From contig CAZTHC010000028.1 of the NCBI GenBank assembly GCA_964613425.1, forward strand, positions 1 through 14,348: a stretch of DNA of 14,348 nucleotides, in the 5' to 3' direction. This stretch comes from CAZTHC01 sp964613425 (lineage in GTDB: Bacteria > Bacillota > Clostridia > TANB77 > CAG-508). Each line of letters opens with the position of its first letter. The stretch's first letter is position 1. Under the pieces are notes generated by a model that worked only from the letters and a program-made list of their open reading frames with translations, did not search any database and had not been told where the DNA came from. Below are positions 1-6,986 of this stretch, piece by piece. The position numbers and the translations under genes are program-made.

Positions 1-342
1 CCTATTTCATGTACTGCTTGTGAAATCTTTTTTACCGCTTCTCCGATATTTATCTACCCAATCCCCTACCATAAAAAATGTAACTTTGCAGTTGTTCTCT
101 TCTAATATTTTTAAAATCATATCTATATCATCTGCATTCCACGCACAATTTAATGTCAAGGCTACTTTATTTTCTGTAGTATTTACACAATATATTGGTA
201 GTCTTTTTTCTAAATTAGCTGATGTTTTTATTGTATTTATATTATTATCCTTAAAAGTTGACGCTACTAAAAACAATACTATTACTGTCGCTAAAGCAAT
301 ACAATAAGAAACAATTTTTTCTTTGCTAAATACTATAAACAT
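1..342 (-). CDS. PdaB-like polysaccharide deacetylase, 5' part, with +1 frame change at CGG
   Basis: This is the N-terminal part of a NodB-type polysaccharide deacetylase of the sporulation-associated PdaB group; it runs off the left edge. Residues 10-28 form one membrane segment, so the enzyme is probably membrane-anchored and acts on peptidoglycan outside the membrane. The deacetylase domain begins near residue 59 (KVALTLNCAW, then DDIDMILKILEENNCKVTFF and MVGDWVDKY ending at residue 99). The usual first-motif Asp appears as Asn in LNCAW, so activity is uncertain. After Tyr99 the reading frame meets CGG (43-45) and would stop 13 codons later. Dropping the C at 45 restores GEAVKKISQAVHEIG, the family continuation that leads to the HEIGNHS metal-binding motif. 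The ATG at 342 has a strong AGGAGG site that lies inside a predicted hairpin. It follows cmk by 101 bp. Family assignment is good; the subfamily is an inference. Confidence 0.85.
43..45 (-). other. In-frame CGG at the frame change of the pdaB-like gene
   Basis: On the minus strand the codons read GAT AAA TAT CGG AGA. The conserved protein continues only if one base is skipped: TAT, (C), GGA GAA GCG GTA. The zero frame ends at a TGA 13 codons downstream. I see no upstream Shine-Dalgarno-like stimulator or slippery run. The same arrangement recurs in murI and recO. Confidence 0.85.
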
Positions 343-344
343 AA

Positions 345-393
345 AAACCTCCTAAAATAAGCTATTTAATTATATGCTTATTTTAAAAGGTTT
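345..393 (-). promoter_or_regulatory. Hairpin that encloses the Shine-Dalgarno site of the pdaB-like gene
   Basis: Two arms, 345-350 plus 353-362 and 376-385 plus 388-393, pair perfectly over 16 bp, with a symmetric 2x2 internal loop and a 13-nt loop. The Shine-Dalgarno AGGAGG of the pdaB-like gene (348-353 on the minus strand) lies in the 3' arm. If the hairpin forms in the mRNA, the ribosome site is paired. It could instead be a weak terminator between cmk and the deacetylase, although there is no good U tract after it. The pairing is seen directly; the role is inferred. Confidence 0.5.
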
Positions 394-443
394 ATGAATA
401 TATATATATCTTATTTATCTTCCAAAATCACTTATGCACGGTA

Positions 444-1106
444 TCACTTTTTTGCATTTTTTATAATTTCTTCAACTCTTTGTACTACCTGTTCTATTGT
501 TAAAGGTGTTGTATCTATAAAAATCGCATCATCTGCTTTTTTCAATGCTCCTATTTTCTTGTTTTTATCATTTTCATCTCTTAGCCTAATATTTTCTCTA
601 ACTTCTTCTAAAGTACATTCTATACCCTTTTCTTTGTTTTCTAGATATCTTCTTTTAGCTCTTTCCTCTTCTGTTCCATCTAAAAATATTTTTACATCTG
701 CGTTTGGAAATACATATGTACCAATATCTCTTCCCTCCATTATTACATCTTTGCCCTCTGCCATTTTTCTTTGTAATTCTACCATTTTTAATCTAACTGG
801 TATAATAGAAGAAACTGGAGAAACAGTTGCTGTTACATCTTTTTCTCTAATTGCTGTTGTTACATCCTCCCCATTTAAATATATAATATCTTTATCTGGA
901 GTTATTTCAAAATTAATATCTATATTATCCAATAGTTTAATTATTGCATCTTCATTTGAAAGTTCTATTCCATTTTTTATCATTGCCAATGCAACACATC
1001 TATATGTTGCACCTGTATCTAGATTTATTAAACCTAGTTTTTTTGAAATTGCTTTTGTTATTGTTCCTTTTCCACTTCCAGCAGGTCCATCTACCGCTAC
1101 TATCAT
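444..1106 (-). CDS. cmk: Cytidylate kinase
   Basis: The enzyme phosphorylates CMP and dCMP to the diphosphates using ATP in the cytoplasm, feeding nucleotide synthesis and recycling. The protein is 220 aa, normal for the bacterial family. The P-loop GPAGSGKGT is at residues 7-15, the substrate-site motif DTGATYR at 30-36, and EGRDIGT at 124-130 matches the conserved CMP kinase motif. The lid-type region with ERAKRRYLE follows. The ATG at 1106 has an AGGAGGT site a few bases upstream. The gene is intact and contains no in-frame CGG codon. It lies between the repeat array and the pdaB-like gene and may be co-transcribed with the latter. Identification is secure. Confidence 0.96.
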   Translation of the reverse strand: MIVAVDGPAGSGKGTITKAISKKLGLINLDTGATYRCVALAMIKNGIELSNEDAIIKLLDNIDINFEITPDKDIIYLNGEDVTTAIREKDVTATVSPVSSIIPVRLKMVELQRKMAEGKDVIMEGRDIGTYVFPNADVKIFLDGTEEERAKRRYLENKEKGIECTLEEVRENIRLRDENDKNKKIGALKKADDAIFIDTTPLTIEQVVQRVEEIIKNAKK

Positions 1107-1140
1107 ATTTTACCTCCTAAATTTTATTTTTATTTTTTAC

Positions 1141-1600
1141 GGGCGTATACAATACGCCCCTACAAATTGCAATATATTTTATGAATGTTTGTGGGTCGTC
1201 GAGGACGCCGCCCCCTACATATTAATACATATTTGCGATACAACAGCCAAACGCAGGTGATATATTTTTCTTTTCGAGCAACGAGGAGAAAAGAAAACAT
1301 ATTATCACCGACGAGATTTGGCGGATTGGTTGTTATAAATTTATTTTACGGGCGTATACAATACGCCCCTACAAATTGCAATATATTTTATGAATGTTTG
1401 TGGGTCGTCGAGGACGCCGCCCCCTACATATTAATACATATTTGCGATACAACAGCCAAACGCAGGTGATATATTTTTCTTTTCGAGCAACGAGGAGAAA
1501 AGAAAACATATTATCACCGACGAGATTTGGCGGATTGGTTGTTATAAATTTATTTTACGGGCGTATACAATACGCCCCTACAAATTTGCAATATGTTTTA
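1141..1600. repeat. Tandem 209-bp repeat array (two full units plus partial third)
   Basis: Two units, 1141-1349 and 1350-1558, appear identical over 209 bp; a third begins at 1559 and diverges after about 35 bp. Each unit holds three palindromic modules: a perfect 8-bp stem with 3-nt loop (GGGCGTAT/ATACGCCC), a GC-rich imperfect hairpin around GGGTCGTCGAGGACGCCGCC, and a long hairpin of about 80 bp (1245-1326 and 1454-1535) whose arms carry AGGTGATATA and TATTATCACC. The array fills the cmk-murI gap. Long open frames across it on the plus strand repeat the same peptide and are artefacts. It resembles REP- or MITE-like non-coding repeats; no transposase is present. Confidence 0.93.
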
Positions 1601-1620
1601 AATATGCATTAACAAATTAT

Positions 1621-2419
1621 TTACATATTTATTTTTACTTTTTCTATATTCAATTTATCTAATAGATTTTTGTCATTAATAATTATATTTACTATATTCA
1701 TAAAGCTTGTTTCTGTATCTGTTAAATATATTTTATATTTTGGCATTACATTTTCATTTTCTTGTTGCCACTCTTTAATAATAGACTTTACATATTTGCT
1801 TGTTCTTTCTCCTGTATCTATTATTTCAGCTTTTGGTATTTGTTCACTTATTATTTTTTTAAATAATGGATAATGTGTACATCCTAATATAATAGCATCT
1901 GCTTCTTCTAATCCTTTAACATATTCTTTAACTGTTAATCTTGCAATTTCATTGTTTATAAAGCCTTCTTCTGCTAGTGGTGCTAATAATGGACATGCCC
2001 TATTTATAATATTAATATTTTTAAATTGCTTCTTTATTTCTCTTTCCCATGCTCCGCTTCTTATTGTTCCTGCAGTTGCCATTACTGCTATTGATTTTAC
2101 AGATTTATTAATACTCTCAACTGTTGGTTCTATTATTCCTATTATTGGAATTTTATATATTTTTTTAACCTCTTCTAATGCTTGGCTTGTTGCTGTTCCA
2201 CATGCTATTACTATTAATTTAACATTTTTGCTCATAAGAAATTCTATACTTTGTTTTGCATATTCTATAATTGTTTCCTTAGATTTCGTTCCATATGGAA
2301 ATCTTCCAGTATCTCCTAAGTAAATAATGTCTTCATTAGGCATTTGCTTTACCATTTCAGAAAAAACCATAAGTCCACCGAACTCCTGAATCGAACATTC
2401 CTATTGGTCTTGAATCCAT
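1621..2419 (-). CDS. murI: Glutamate racemase with +1 frame change at CGG
   Basis: MurI converts L-glutamate to D-glutamate for peptidoglycan. The start is the ATG at 2419, preceded by AAGAGGT. The first 13 codons give MDSRPIGMFDSGV, the conserved N-terminus with the catalytic Asp-Ser. The next codon is CGG (2378-2380), and the zero frame stops seven codons later. Skipping the C at 2380 gives GGLMVFSEMVKQ and continues to the end, a total of 265 aa, the normal family length. With that reading the two catalytic cysteines fall at Cys73 (ACGTA; the common form is ACNTA) and Cys180 (GCTHYP), the expected positions. The frame from the internal ATG at 2370 alone would lack the catalytic N-terminus. 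murI is normally essential in walled bacteria, which argues against a dead gene; no second racemase gene is visible here. Confidence 0.93.
2378..2380 (-). other. In-frame CGG at the frame change of murI
   Basis: The codons read TCA GGA GTT CGG TGG. The universally conserved DSGVGG motif requires GTT, (C), GGT GGA. The zero frame reaches TGA within seven codons. An AGGAG run lies just upstream, but it is encoded by the conserved Ser-Gly-Val and is not present at the other two sites. Confidence 0.92.
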
Positions 2420-2462
2420 AACATACCTCTTATCTTTAATAATTTATTTTTAACAATATAAT

Positions 2463-2542
2463 AGCCAAACGCAGGTGATATATTTTTCTTTTCGAGCAAC
2501 GAAGAGAAAAAAACATATTATCACCGACGAGATTTGGCGGAT
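2463..2542. repeat. Dispersed copy of the 80-bp hairpin module
   Basis: This stretch matches the long hairpin module of the tandem array (1245-1326), with one substitution and a 2-bp deletion near the middle. The outer arms AGCCAAA and TTTGGC and the inner arms GGTGATAT and TATTATCACC are kept. It shows that the hairpin module moves or is copied independently of the rest of the 209-bp unit. The remainder of the 2420-2726 gap is very AT-rich; I see no further gene, and only weak promoter-like TATAAT/TATACT sequences near 2690-2705. Confidence 0.9.
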
Positions 2543-2726
2543 TTTTTACAATACATTTATTTTTTACAAATTATTTTATACTATGGCTTATTATATATTA
2601 TATATATTTGTTTTTCAAGATTTATTTGTTGTTGCTAAAAACTATTCTAAACCATATTTATAATATGTCACTTTTTGTCTAAACATACATATAATATACT
2701 ATAAACTTATGAAAGGATTGAAATTT

Positions 2727-3149
2727 ATGGATTTTGAAAAAGACATGTGTCCAGTTGTTAAAGTTGATGGTTTCCTAGAAAAAGGAAAACAATTCGACCT
2801 AGAAATAGTTCTTCCTGAAGATAATAGAAATGTTATATATGGAGTTATAAAGGATTGTTATAAAGAGCCTGTTTGCGATGCAGTTGTAAAACTAATTGAA
2901 ATTGACTATAAATTTGGTAAAGAAATCAGAAAACCTGTATCTCACACTTTTACAGACAAAGATGGAGAATTCCTATTCGGCCCACTTTGCCCAGATAAGA
3001 AATATGAAATTCAATTTTGGGTAGATAGAGTTAAACATATTAAGAAATGTTTTGAATGCAAACATTTTGGTAAATGTTTAAAGGGTGAAGAAATGCCTGA
3101 TTGTGATAAATTCTGCGGTGAACCAAAACCAGACTGTAAAAAGCCTTAA
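2727..3149 (+). CDS. Cys-rich protein with carboxypeptidase-regulatory-like (Ig-fold) domain
   Basis: A 140-aa soluble protein without signal peptide or membrane segment. I chose the ATG at 2727 because AAAGGA lies 9 bp upstream; the earlier in-frame ATG at 2709 has no ribosome site. Residues of about 30-100 look like a carboxypeptidase-regulatory-like beta-sandwich: VIYGVIKDCYKEPVCDAVVKL, then SHTFTDKDGEFLFGPLCP, then YEIQFWV. The C-terminal 40 residues are rich in cysteine (CFECKHFGKC, CDKFC, DC), suggesting metal binding or disulfides. Proteins of this kind are common in Clostridia, but I know of no assigned function. It is the only gene on the plus strand and stands alone, ending at a strong terminator. 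Confidence 0.8.
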   Translation: MDFEKDMCPVVKVDGFLEKGKQFDLEIVLPEDNRNVIYGVIKDCYKEPVCDAVVKLIEIDYKFGKEIRKPVSHTFTDKDGEFLFGPLCPDKKYEIQFWVDRVKHIKKCFECKHFGKCLKGEEMPDCDKFCGEPKPDCKKP

Positions 3150-3157
3150 TTGTATAC

Positions 3158-3196
3158 AAAAAGCTATATTTTGTTTTCTACAAAATATAGCTTTTT
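3158..3196. terminator. Bidirectional intrinsic terminator
   Basis: A perfect 17-bp stem (3158-3174 with 3180-3196) and a 5-nt loop, with A tract on one side and T tract on the other. It sits between convergent genes (plus-strand 2727-3149 and minus-strand 3217-3348) and can serve both. Confidence 0.92.
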
Positions 3197-3216
3197 CCAT
3201 TATGCAGGCAATGTAA

Positions 3217-3348
3217 TTACATCCCCATTTTTTTTATTATTTGTCTACCTTTTTTCATAATTTTCTTTTTATTAAATTCATCTGAATACATCATTGCAAC
3301 TCCTGCTGCAACCACAGTTCCCAATATCATACCTTTTAAAAATTTCAT
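3217..3348 (-). CDS. Small 43-aa protein, YtxH-like
   Basis: A 43-aa open frame with an AAAGGA site 8 bp before the ATG at 3348. It begins MKFLKGMILGTVVAAGVAMM, a single Gly/Ala-rich hydrophobic segment, followed by a strongly basic tail (NKKKIMKKGRQIIKKMG). This pattern resembles small YtxH-type proteins of Firmicutes, which are of unknown function and probably membrane-associated. The good ribosome site and terminator placement support a real gene. Confidence 0.72.
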   Translation of the reverse strand: MKFLKGMILGTVVAAGVAMMYSDEFNKKKIMKKGRQIIKKMGM

Positions 3349-3396
3349 AAAATCAATCCTTTCACTATTTTATCATATAAATTTAGTATTACTTTT

Positions 3397-3762
3397 TTAT
3401 CTTTTTTTATACTCTTTTATCAAGTCAAAAATCTCATATATTGCAATGGCCCCAATAAAAATTCCAAAATACTTTTTTAAGCTTGCTACGTTAGTATTTA
3501 TGGATATGCTTGCACCTATTACAGCACCTATCACTCCAAATATTATTATTGGAACTGCTATTTTCCATACAATTAATTTTTGTTTTATATTTATAATAAT
3601 TGCTGAAATTGATGTTGGAATAAAAAAAATCAAATTAGTTGCCTGAGCTGTATGTTGTTCTAATCCTAATACTATTGAAAGTATTAATATTAGTACAGTT
3701 CCTCCTCCCATTCCATTTCCAGTTATTGTTCCAGCAATTAAACCTGCTAATATTTCAATCAT
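3397..3762 (-). CDS. Half-size TauE/SafE (TSUP) family membrane protein
   Basis: A 121-aa membrane protein with about four hydrophobic segments. The start at 3762 is chosen for the GGAG site 5-6 bp upstream; the longer frame from 3795 begins with TTG and no ribosome site. The motif GNGMGGGTVLI, then AQATNLIFFIPTSISAI, is the repeat signature of TSUP anion transporters. Full TSUP proteins are about 250 aa and consist of two homologous halves; this is one half. Its partner is probably the gene at 3944-4288, separated by 181 bp that contain repeat remnants. The substrate (organosulfur or other anion in known members) cannot be read from the sequence. Confidence 0.83.
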   Translation of the reverse strand: MIEILAGLIAGTITGNGMGGGTVLILILSIVLGLEQHTAQATNLIFFIPTSISAIIINIKQKLIVWKIAVPIIIFGVIGAVIGASISINTNVASLKKYFGIFIGAIAIYEIFDLIKEYKKR

Positions 3763-3842
3763 AAAAACTCCATTCGAATATATTATCTCCAACAAGATTT
3801 GTTAGATTTTTAATAATATGTTTTGTTTATAATTTATCAATT

Positions 3843-3880
3843 GGATGTTTCGACTTCACTTCGTTTCGCTCAACATAACA
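3843..3880. repeat. Fragment of a widespread palindromic repeat
   Basis: The stretch GGATGTTTCGACTTCACTTC, then CGTTTCGCTCAACATAACA, resembles an AT-shifted version of the short REP-like repeat with GATGCTTCGACTTCGCTCAGCATGACA-type sequence seen in many gut bacteria. It lies in the gap between the two TSUP genes. Identification rests on memory of the pattern only. Confidence 0.55.
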
Positions 3881-3905
3881 GAAATAAAGCATGTGCATTA
3901 AATAT

Positions 3906-3928
3906 GCGCCCATACGATTTGCAACATG
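3906..3928. repeat. Degenerate fragment of the 209-bp repeat
   Basis: CGCCCATACGATTTGCAACAT matches the CGCCCCTACAAATTGCAATAT part of the array unit at 1155-1175 with a few substitutions. It is a decayed copy in the gap between the two TSUP genes. Confidence 0.5.
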
Positions 3929-3943
3929 TTTATTTTAATTCTA

Positions 3944-4288
3944 TTAAAATACTAATTTTACTGACATATAGCTTAAAAAAATTATGAATGAAATTTTTAA
4001 AAACTTTTCTGGCAATTTTTTTAATAATTTTGCGCCTATTATTCCTCCTATTACTCCTCCTATTGCACACATAATTCCAATTTTCCAATTTATATAATTG
4101 TTATTTAAATAAAAAATTCCGCTTACAAAAATCATTGGCAACATTGATGCTACTGAAGTTGCTCTTGCATTTGTTTCTTTTAATTTAAATATATGAATAA
4201 AAGCTGGTACCAATATTAAGCCCCCACCTGTTGCAAAAAATCCACTTATAAATCCAGCAAAAAGTCCAACAAAAATCTTTTTTTTCAT
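3944..4288 (-). CDS. Half-size TauE/SafE (TSUP) family membrane protein
   Basis: A 114-aa membrane protein with about four hydrophobic segments. GFFATGGGLILVPAF (residues 16-30) followed by ARATSVASMLPMIFVSG is the TSUP repeat signature, and the C-terminal GGVIGGIIGAKL matches the glycine-rich third helix. The ATG at 4288 begins MKKKIFVGLFAG; no clear Shine-Dalgarno site precedes it. Together with the gene at 3397-3762 it makes up the two halves of one transporter, most likely a heterodimer. Confidence 0.83.
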   Translation of the reverse strand: MKKKIFVGLFAGFISGFFATGGGLILVPAFIHIFKLKETNARATSVASMLPMIFVSGIFYLNNNYINWKIGIMCAIGGVIGGIIGAKLLKKLPEKFLKISFIIFLSYMSVKLVF

Positions 4289-4369
4289 ATTACTATTTTT
4301 TACTTTTTTATTTTAATTATTCGTTTATGTTTTAATTAGCTTATTCTTATATAAATTTGCTATTTATAA

Positions 4370-4400
4370 AAAAAGAAACATGTTACACATGTTTCTTTTT
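4370..4400. terminator. Intrinsic terminator after the pyrimidine-nucleoside phosphorylase gene
   Basis: A perfect 14-bp stem (4370-4383 with 4387-4400) with a 3-nt loop. Read on the minus strand it begins 3 bp past the stop codon of the phosphorylase gene at 4404 and ends in a run of T. Confidence 0.9.
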
Positions 4401-4403
4401 ATT

Positions 4404-5708
4404 TTACTCTACAATTCCTAATATATTTTCTTTTTTCTTTACCACGTTTGGTACTATTTTATATGCTAACATTAAATCTTCTACTGCACGTATTCCCTTG
4501 TCCTCATCATTTGCATGTATATATGCCAGCACATCTCCTTCTTTCACTTTACTTGAAACTTTTTGATTCAATATAATTCCTACGCTATGGTCTATTTCAT
4601 CCTCTTTATTAATTCTTCCTGCACCCAAATACAAAGAAACTTTTCCAACATCTTCTGCATTTATCTTTTCTATATATCCGTTTTTTTTGCATATTACAGG
4701 TAACACATATTTTGCTTTTTCAAATTTTTCTATATTCTCTATATAGCTAGTATCTCCACCTTGTATCTTAACTAATTCTATAAGTTTATTGAATGCACTA
4801 CCATCTTTAATTGCTTCTAATATTACTTTTTTATTTTGAGAAATGTTATTGCCTTTTTTTGAAAGTTTAAGTATATATGCTCCTAATGTTGTTACAACGT
4901 CTTCTACATCTTTTGGCATATTCCCCTTTAAACATTCTATTGCTTCTATTACTTCTAAATTATTTCCAACTGCATGTCCTAATGGCTCGTCCATATTTGT
5001 TAAAACGCACATTGTTTCTATATTTGCAAGTTTTCCTATATTATTCATTAATTCGGATAATATAACTGCATTATCCATATTTTTCATAAATGCACCACTA
5101 CCAACTGTTACATCTAAAACTATTTTTGTTGCACCTGATGCAATTTTTTTGCTCATTATACTTGAAGCAATTAATGCCATACTATCTACACAACCTATTG
5201 TATCTCTTAATGCGTACAACTTTTTATCTGCTGGTGCTAAATTTAATGTTTGTCCTATTAAACTTATTCCTATATTTTGAACATTGCACAAGAATTGTTC
5301 TATGCTAATATCTGTTTTGTATCCTGGAATTGACTCCAATTTATCTATTGTTCCACCTGTAAATCCTAAACCTCTTCCAGACATTTTTGCAACTGGAATT
5401 CCTAATGAGGCTATTGTTGGCATCAATATTAATGTAATTTTATCTCCAACTCCACCTGTGCTATGCTTATCTACTACACTTTCAAATATTCCCGTCAATT
5501 CCAATTTTTCCCCTGAAGAAGCCATTGAAATTGCTAGGTCTGTTGCTTCTCTTTCATTCATTCCATTTAAATATATTGCCATAACTAAAGCTGCTACATG
5601 ATAGTCTGTTATATTTCCTTGTGTGTATTCTTTTATAAAATACTCTATTTCCTTTTTTGTTAATACTTTTTTATCTCTTTTTTTTGTTATAATTTCTAGT
5701 ATATTCAT
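4404..5708 (-). CDS. Pyrimidine-nucleoside (thymidine) phosphorylase
   Basis: A cytoplasmic enzyme of nucleoside salvage that splits thymidine, deoxyuridine or uridine with phosphate into base and (deoxy)ribose-1-phosphate. The protein is 434 aa, normal for the Pdp/DeoA family. The phosphate-binding signature KHSTGGVGDK is at residues 81-90, and SGRGLGFTGGTIDKLES at 110-126 matches the family signature. The C-terminal domain carries the usual biotinyl/lipoyl-like region (GRINKEDEIDHSVGI, GDVLAYIHAN). The ATG at 5708 has an AGGAG site 8 bp upstream. It appears to be a single-gene unit. The Pdp form with broad pyrimidine specificity is the common one in Firmicutes; deoA is the alternative name, so the symbol is left open. 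Confidence 0.95.
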   Translation of the reverse strand: MNILEIITKKRDKKVLTKKEIEYFIKEYTQGNITDYHVAALVMAIYLNGMNEREATDLAISMASSGEKLELTGIFESVVDKHSTGGVGDKITLILMPTIASLGIPVAKMSGRGLGFTGGTIDKLESIPGYKTDISIEQFLCNVQNIGISLIGQTLNLAPADKKLYALRDTIGCVDSMALIASSIMSKKIASGATKIVLDVTVGSGAFMKNMDNAVILSELMNNIGKLANIETMCVLTNMDEPLGHAVGNNLEVIEAIECLKGNMPKDVEDVVTTLGAYILKLSKKGNNISQNKKVILEAIKDGSAFNKLIELVKIQGGDTSYIENIEKFEKAKYVLPVICKKNGYIEKINAEDVGKVSLYLGAGRINKEDEIDHSVGIILNQKVSSKVKEGDVLAYIHANDEDKGIRAVEDLMLAYKIVPNVVKKKENILGIVE

Positions 5709-5730
5709 ATTATTTCTCCTATCATTTTGC

Positions 5731-5757
5731 GGGTCGTCGAGGACGCCGCCCCATACA
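5731..5757. repeat. Fragment of the GC-rich module of the 209-bp repeat
   Basis: GGGTCGTCGAGGACGCCGCC, followed by CCATACA, matches the GC-rich hairpin module at 1193-1219 almost exactly. It lies in the 104-bp gap upstream of the phosphorylase gene, so this module also occurs apart from the full unit. Confidence 0.85.
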
Positions 5758-5788
5758 ATTCACATTATATTATATGTTGTATCCACAT

Positions 5789-5813
5789 AGCATACGCGAT
5801 TTGGCGTACTGCT
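5789..5813. repeat. Short hairpin next to the rnhB stop codon
   Basis: AGCATACGC and GCGTACTGCT form a stem with one bulge around the loop GATTTG, reaching the rnhB stop codon. It has no U tract on the minus strand, so it is a poor intrinsic terminator. The CATACGCGATTTGGCG sequence recalls parts of the dispersed repeat family. Confidence 0.45.
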
Positions 5814-6439
5814 TACAAAAAATTTTTCACAAATGTTTTTCTGTGTAATGGACATATTCCAACTTCTTTTATTGCTTGAATATGTTTTGCAGTGCCATAA
5901 CCTTTATGACTTGCAAATCCATATTCAGGATATATTTTATCCCATTCTAGCATAATTCTATCTCTTGTTACTTTAGCTATTATAGATGCTGCCGCTATGC
6001 TGTAAATCTTAGCATCTCCCTTTATTATTGAAGTATATGGTATTCCTTTTGTATCTATCTTTTCCAAAGCATCCACTAATATTCTTTTTGGCTTAACACT
6101 AAGCTTTTCGATTGCCATTGTTAGTGCTTTTTTTGTTGCATTTAATATATTAATTTCATCAATTTCATTCTGGTCAATGATTCCTACTCCCCAAGCAATT
6201 GCTTGGTTTGTTATTTCTTCATAAAGCTTTTCTCTTTTCTTCTCAGATACTTTCTTTGAATCATTTACTCCCTCAATGAAAGAATCTTCTGGCATAATAA
6301 CACAGCCAACGACAACAGGCCCAGCCAATGGTCCTCTACCTGCTTCATCAATTCCTGCTATAAATTTCATTCCAGATGCATATAATTTTTCTTCATATTC
6401 TTTTAATATCTTTAATCTTTGCTCTTCTATTTCTTTCAT
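5813..6439 (-). CDS. rnhB: Ribonuclease HII
   Basis: The enzyme cleaves RNA in RNA-DNA hybrids and removes misincorporated ribonucleotides from DNA. The protein is 208 aa, within the family range. The catalytic motif GIDEAGRGPLAGPVV places Asp31 and Glu32; Asp123 (ILVDAL) and the SIAAASIIAKVTRD motif with Asp160 complete the site; SHKGYGTAKH (177-186) is also conserved. The ATG at 6439 has AAAGGGA upstream. It begins 13 bp after the stop of the pilin-like gene, so the two are probably co-transcribed. Identification is secure. Confidence 0.97.
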   Translation of the reverse strand: MKEIEEQRLKILKEYEEKLYASGMKFIAGIDEAGRGPLAGPVVVGCVIMPEDSFIEGVNDSKKVSEKKREKLYEEITNQAIAWGVGIIDQNEIDEINILNATKKALTMAIEKLSVKPKRILVDALEKIDTKGIPYTSIIKGDAKIYSIAAASIIAKVTRDRIMLEWDKIYPEYGFASHKGYGTAKHIQAIKEVGICPLHRKTFVKNFL

Positions 6440-6452
6440 TATATTATTCCCT

Positions 6453-6917
6453 TTAATCTTCTATCTTTAACGCCTTTACATCAGATAATTTATAATACCT
6501 TATTCCATCTCTTTCAACACCTATTGAGTTTATTACTTCACTTGTTTCATAGTTTACCAAGTAATACTCATTTTGTTTTAATTCTATTCTACTTAAATGT
6601 TCTTCATTTAATATTGTTTGGTTCCAAATATAATATTTATCTTGTTCTGTTGTAATTCCTACTGTTGTTAATAATGCAGATGCTGTTGTTTCAGTAGCAG
6701 TTACTTGTGTCCCTTTTAATGGAGTTCCATTAAAAGAATTCATTTCAGAAATTATTTCTACTCTAGCTTGAATTAAAAGCAAATTAGTATTCAAACTTTG
6801 AATTTCTGCATTTTTTATCATACTTGTACCTATACCAAGAATAATTCCTGCTAATATCAATAAAACTATTATTGTTACTACTAATATCGTTAATGTAACA
6901 CCCTTATTATTTTTCAT
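6453..6917 (-). CDS. Type IV pilin-like (prepilin N-terminus) protein
   Basis: A 154-aa protein whose N-terminus, MKNNKGVTLTILVVTIIVLL, then ILAGIILGIG, looks like a prepilin leader: a short basic leader ending in Gly, then a 20-residue hydrophobic helix. Cleavage would fall between Gly6 and Val7. The Glu usually found at position +5 is absent (Ile in VTLTI), a variant that occurs in pilin-like proteins of Clostridia. The rest is a mixed globular domain with no recognised fold. No other pilus gene (PilB, PilC, PilD) is present in the window, so the assembly partner is unknown. It has its own strong promoter and an AAGGAGG ribosome site, and is followed by rnhB. Confidence 0.75.
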   Translation of the reverse strand: MKNNKGVTLTILVVTIIVLLILAGIILGIGTSMIKNAEIQSLNTNLLLIQARVEIISEMNSFNGTPLKGTQVTATETTASALLTTVGITTEQDKYYIWNQTILNEEHLSRIELKQNEYYLVNYETSEVINSIGVERDGIRYYKLSDVKALKIED

Positions 6918-6986
6918 TTGTTCCTCCTTATTTTACACATTCTATTCAAACATGGTGTGTACAATTTGTTCTTTAATATATCATTT

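Noticed and set aside
1141..1600. CRISPR array
   Set aside because: The repeats are 209 bp, directly abutting and without unique spacers, and there are no cas genes.
394..1612. Long plus-strand open frames across cmk and the repeat array
   Set aside because: They run antisense to cmk or through the 209-bp repeats and produce the same repeated peptide; no ribosome sites or family similarity.
2198..2204. ACGTA instead of ACNTA in MurI as loss of activity
   Set aside because: The catalytic cysteine is kept, and I believe Gly occurs at this place in some clostridial racemases; not enough to call the enzyme inactive.
2360..2419. AGGAG just upstream of the murI CGG as a prfB-like frameshift stimulator
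   Set aside because: The bases encode the conserved Ser-Gly-Val, and neither of the other two CGG sites has a similar element.
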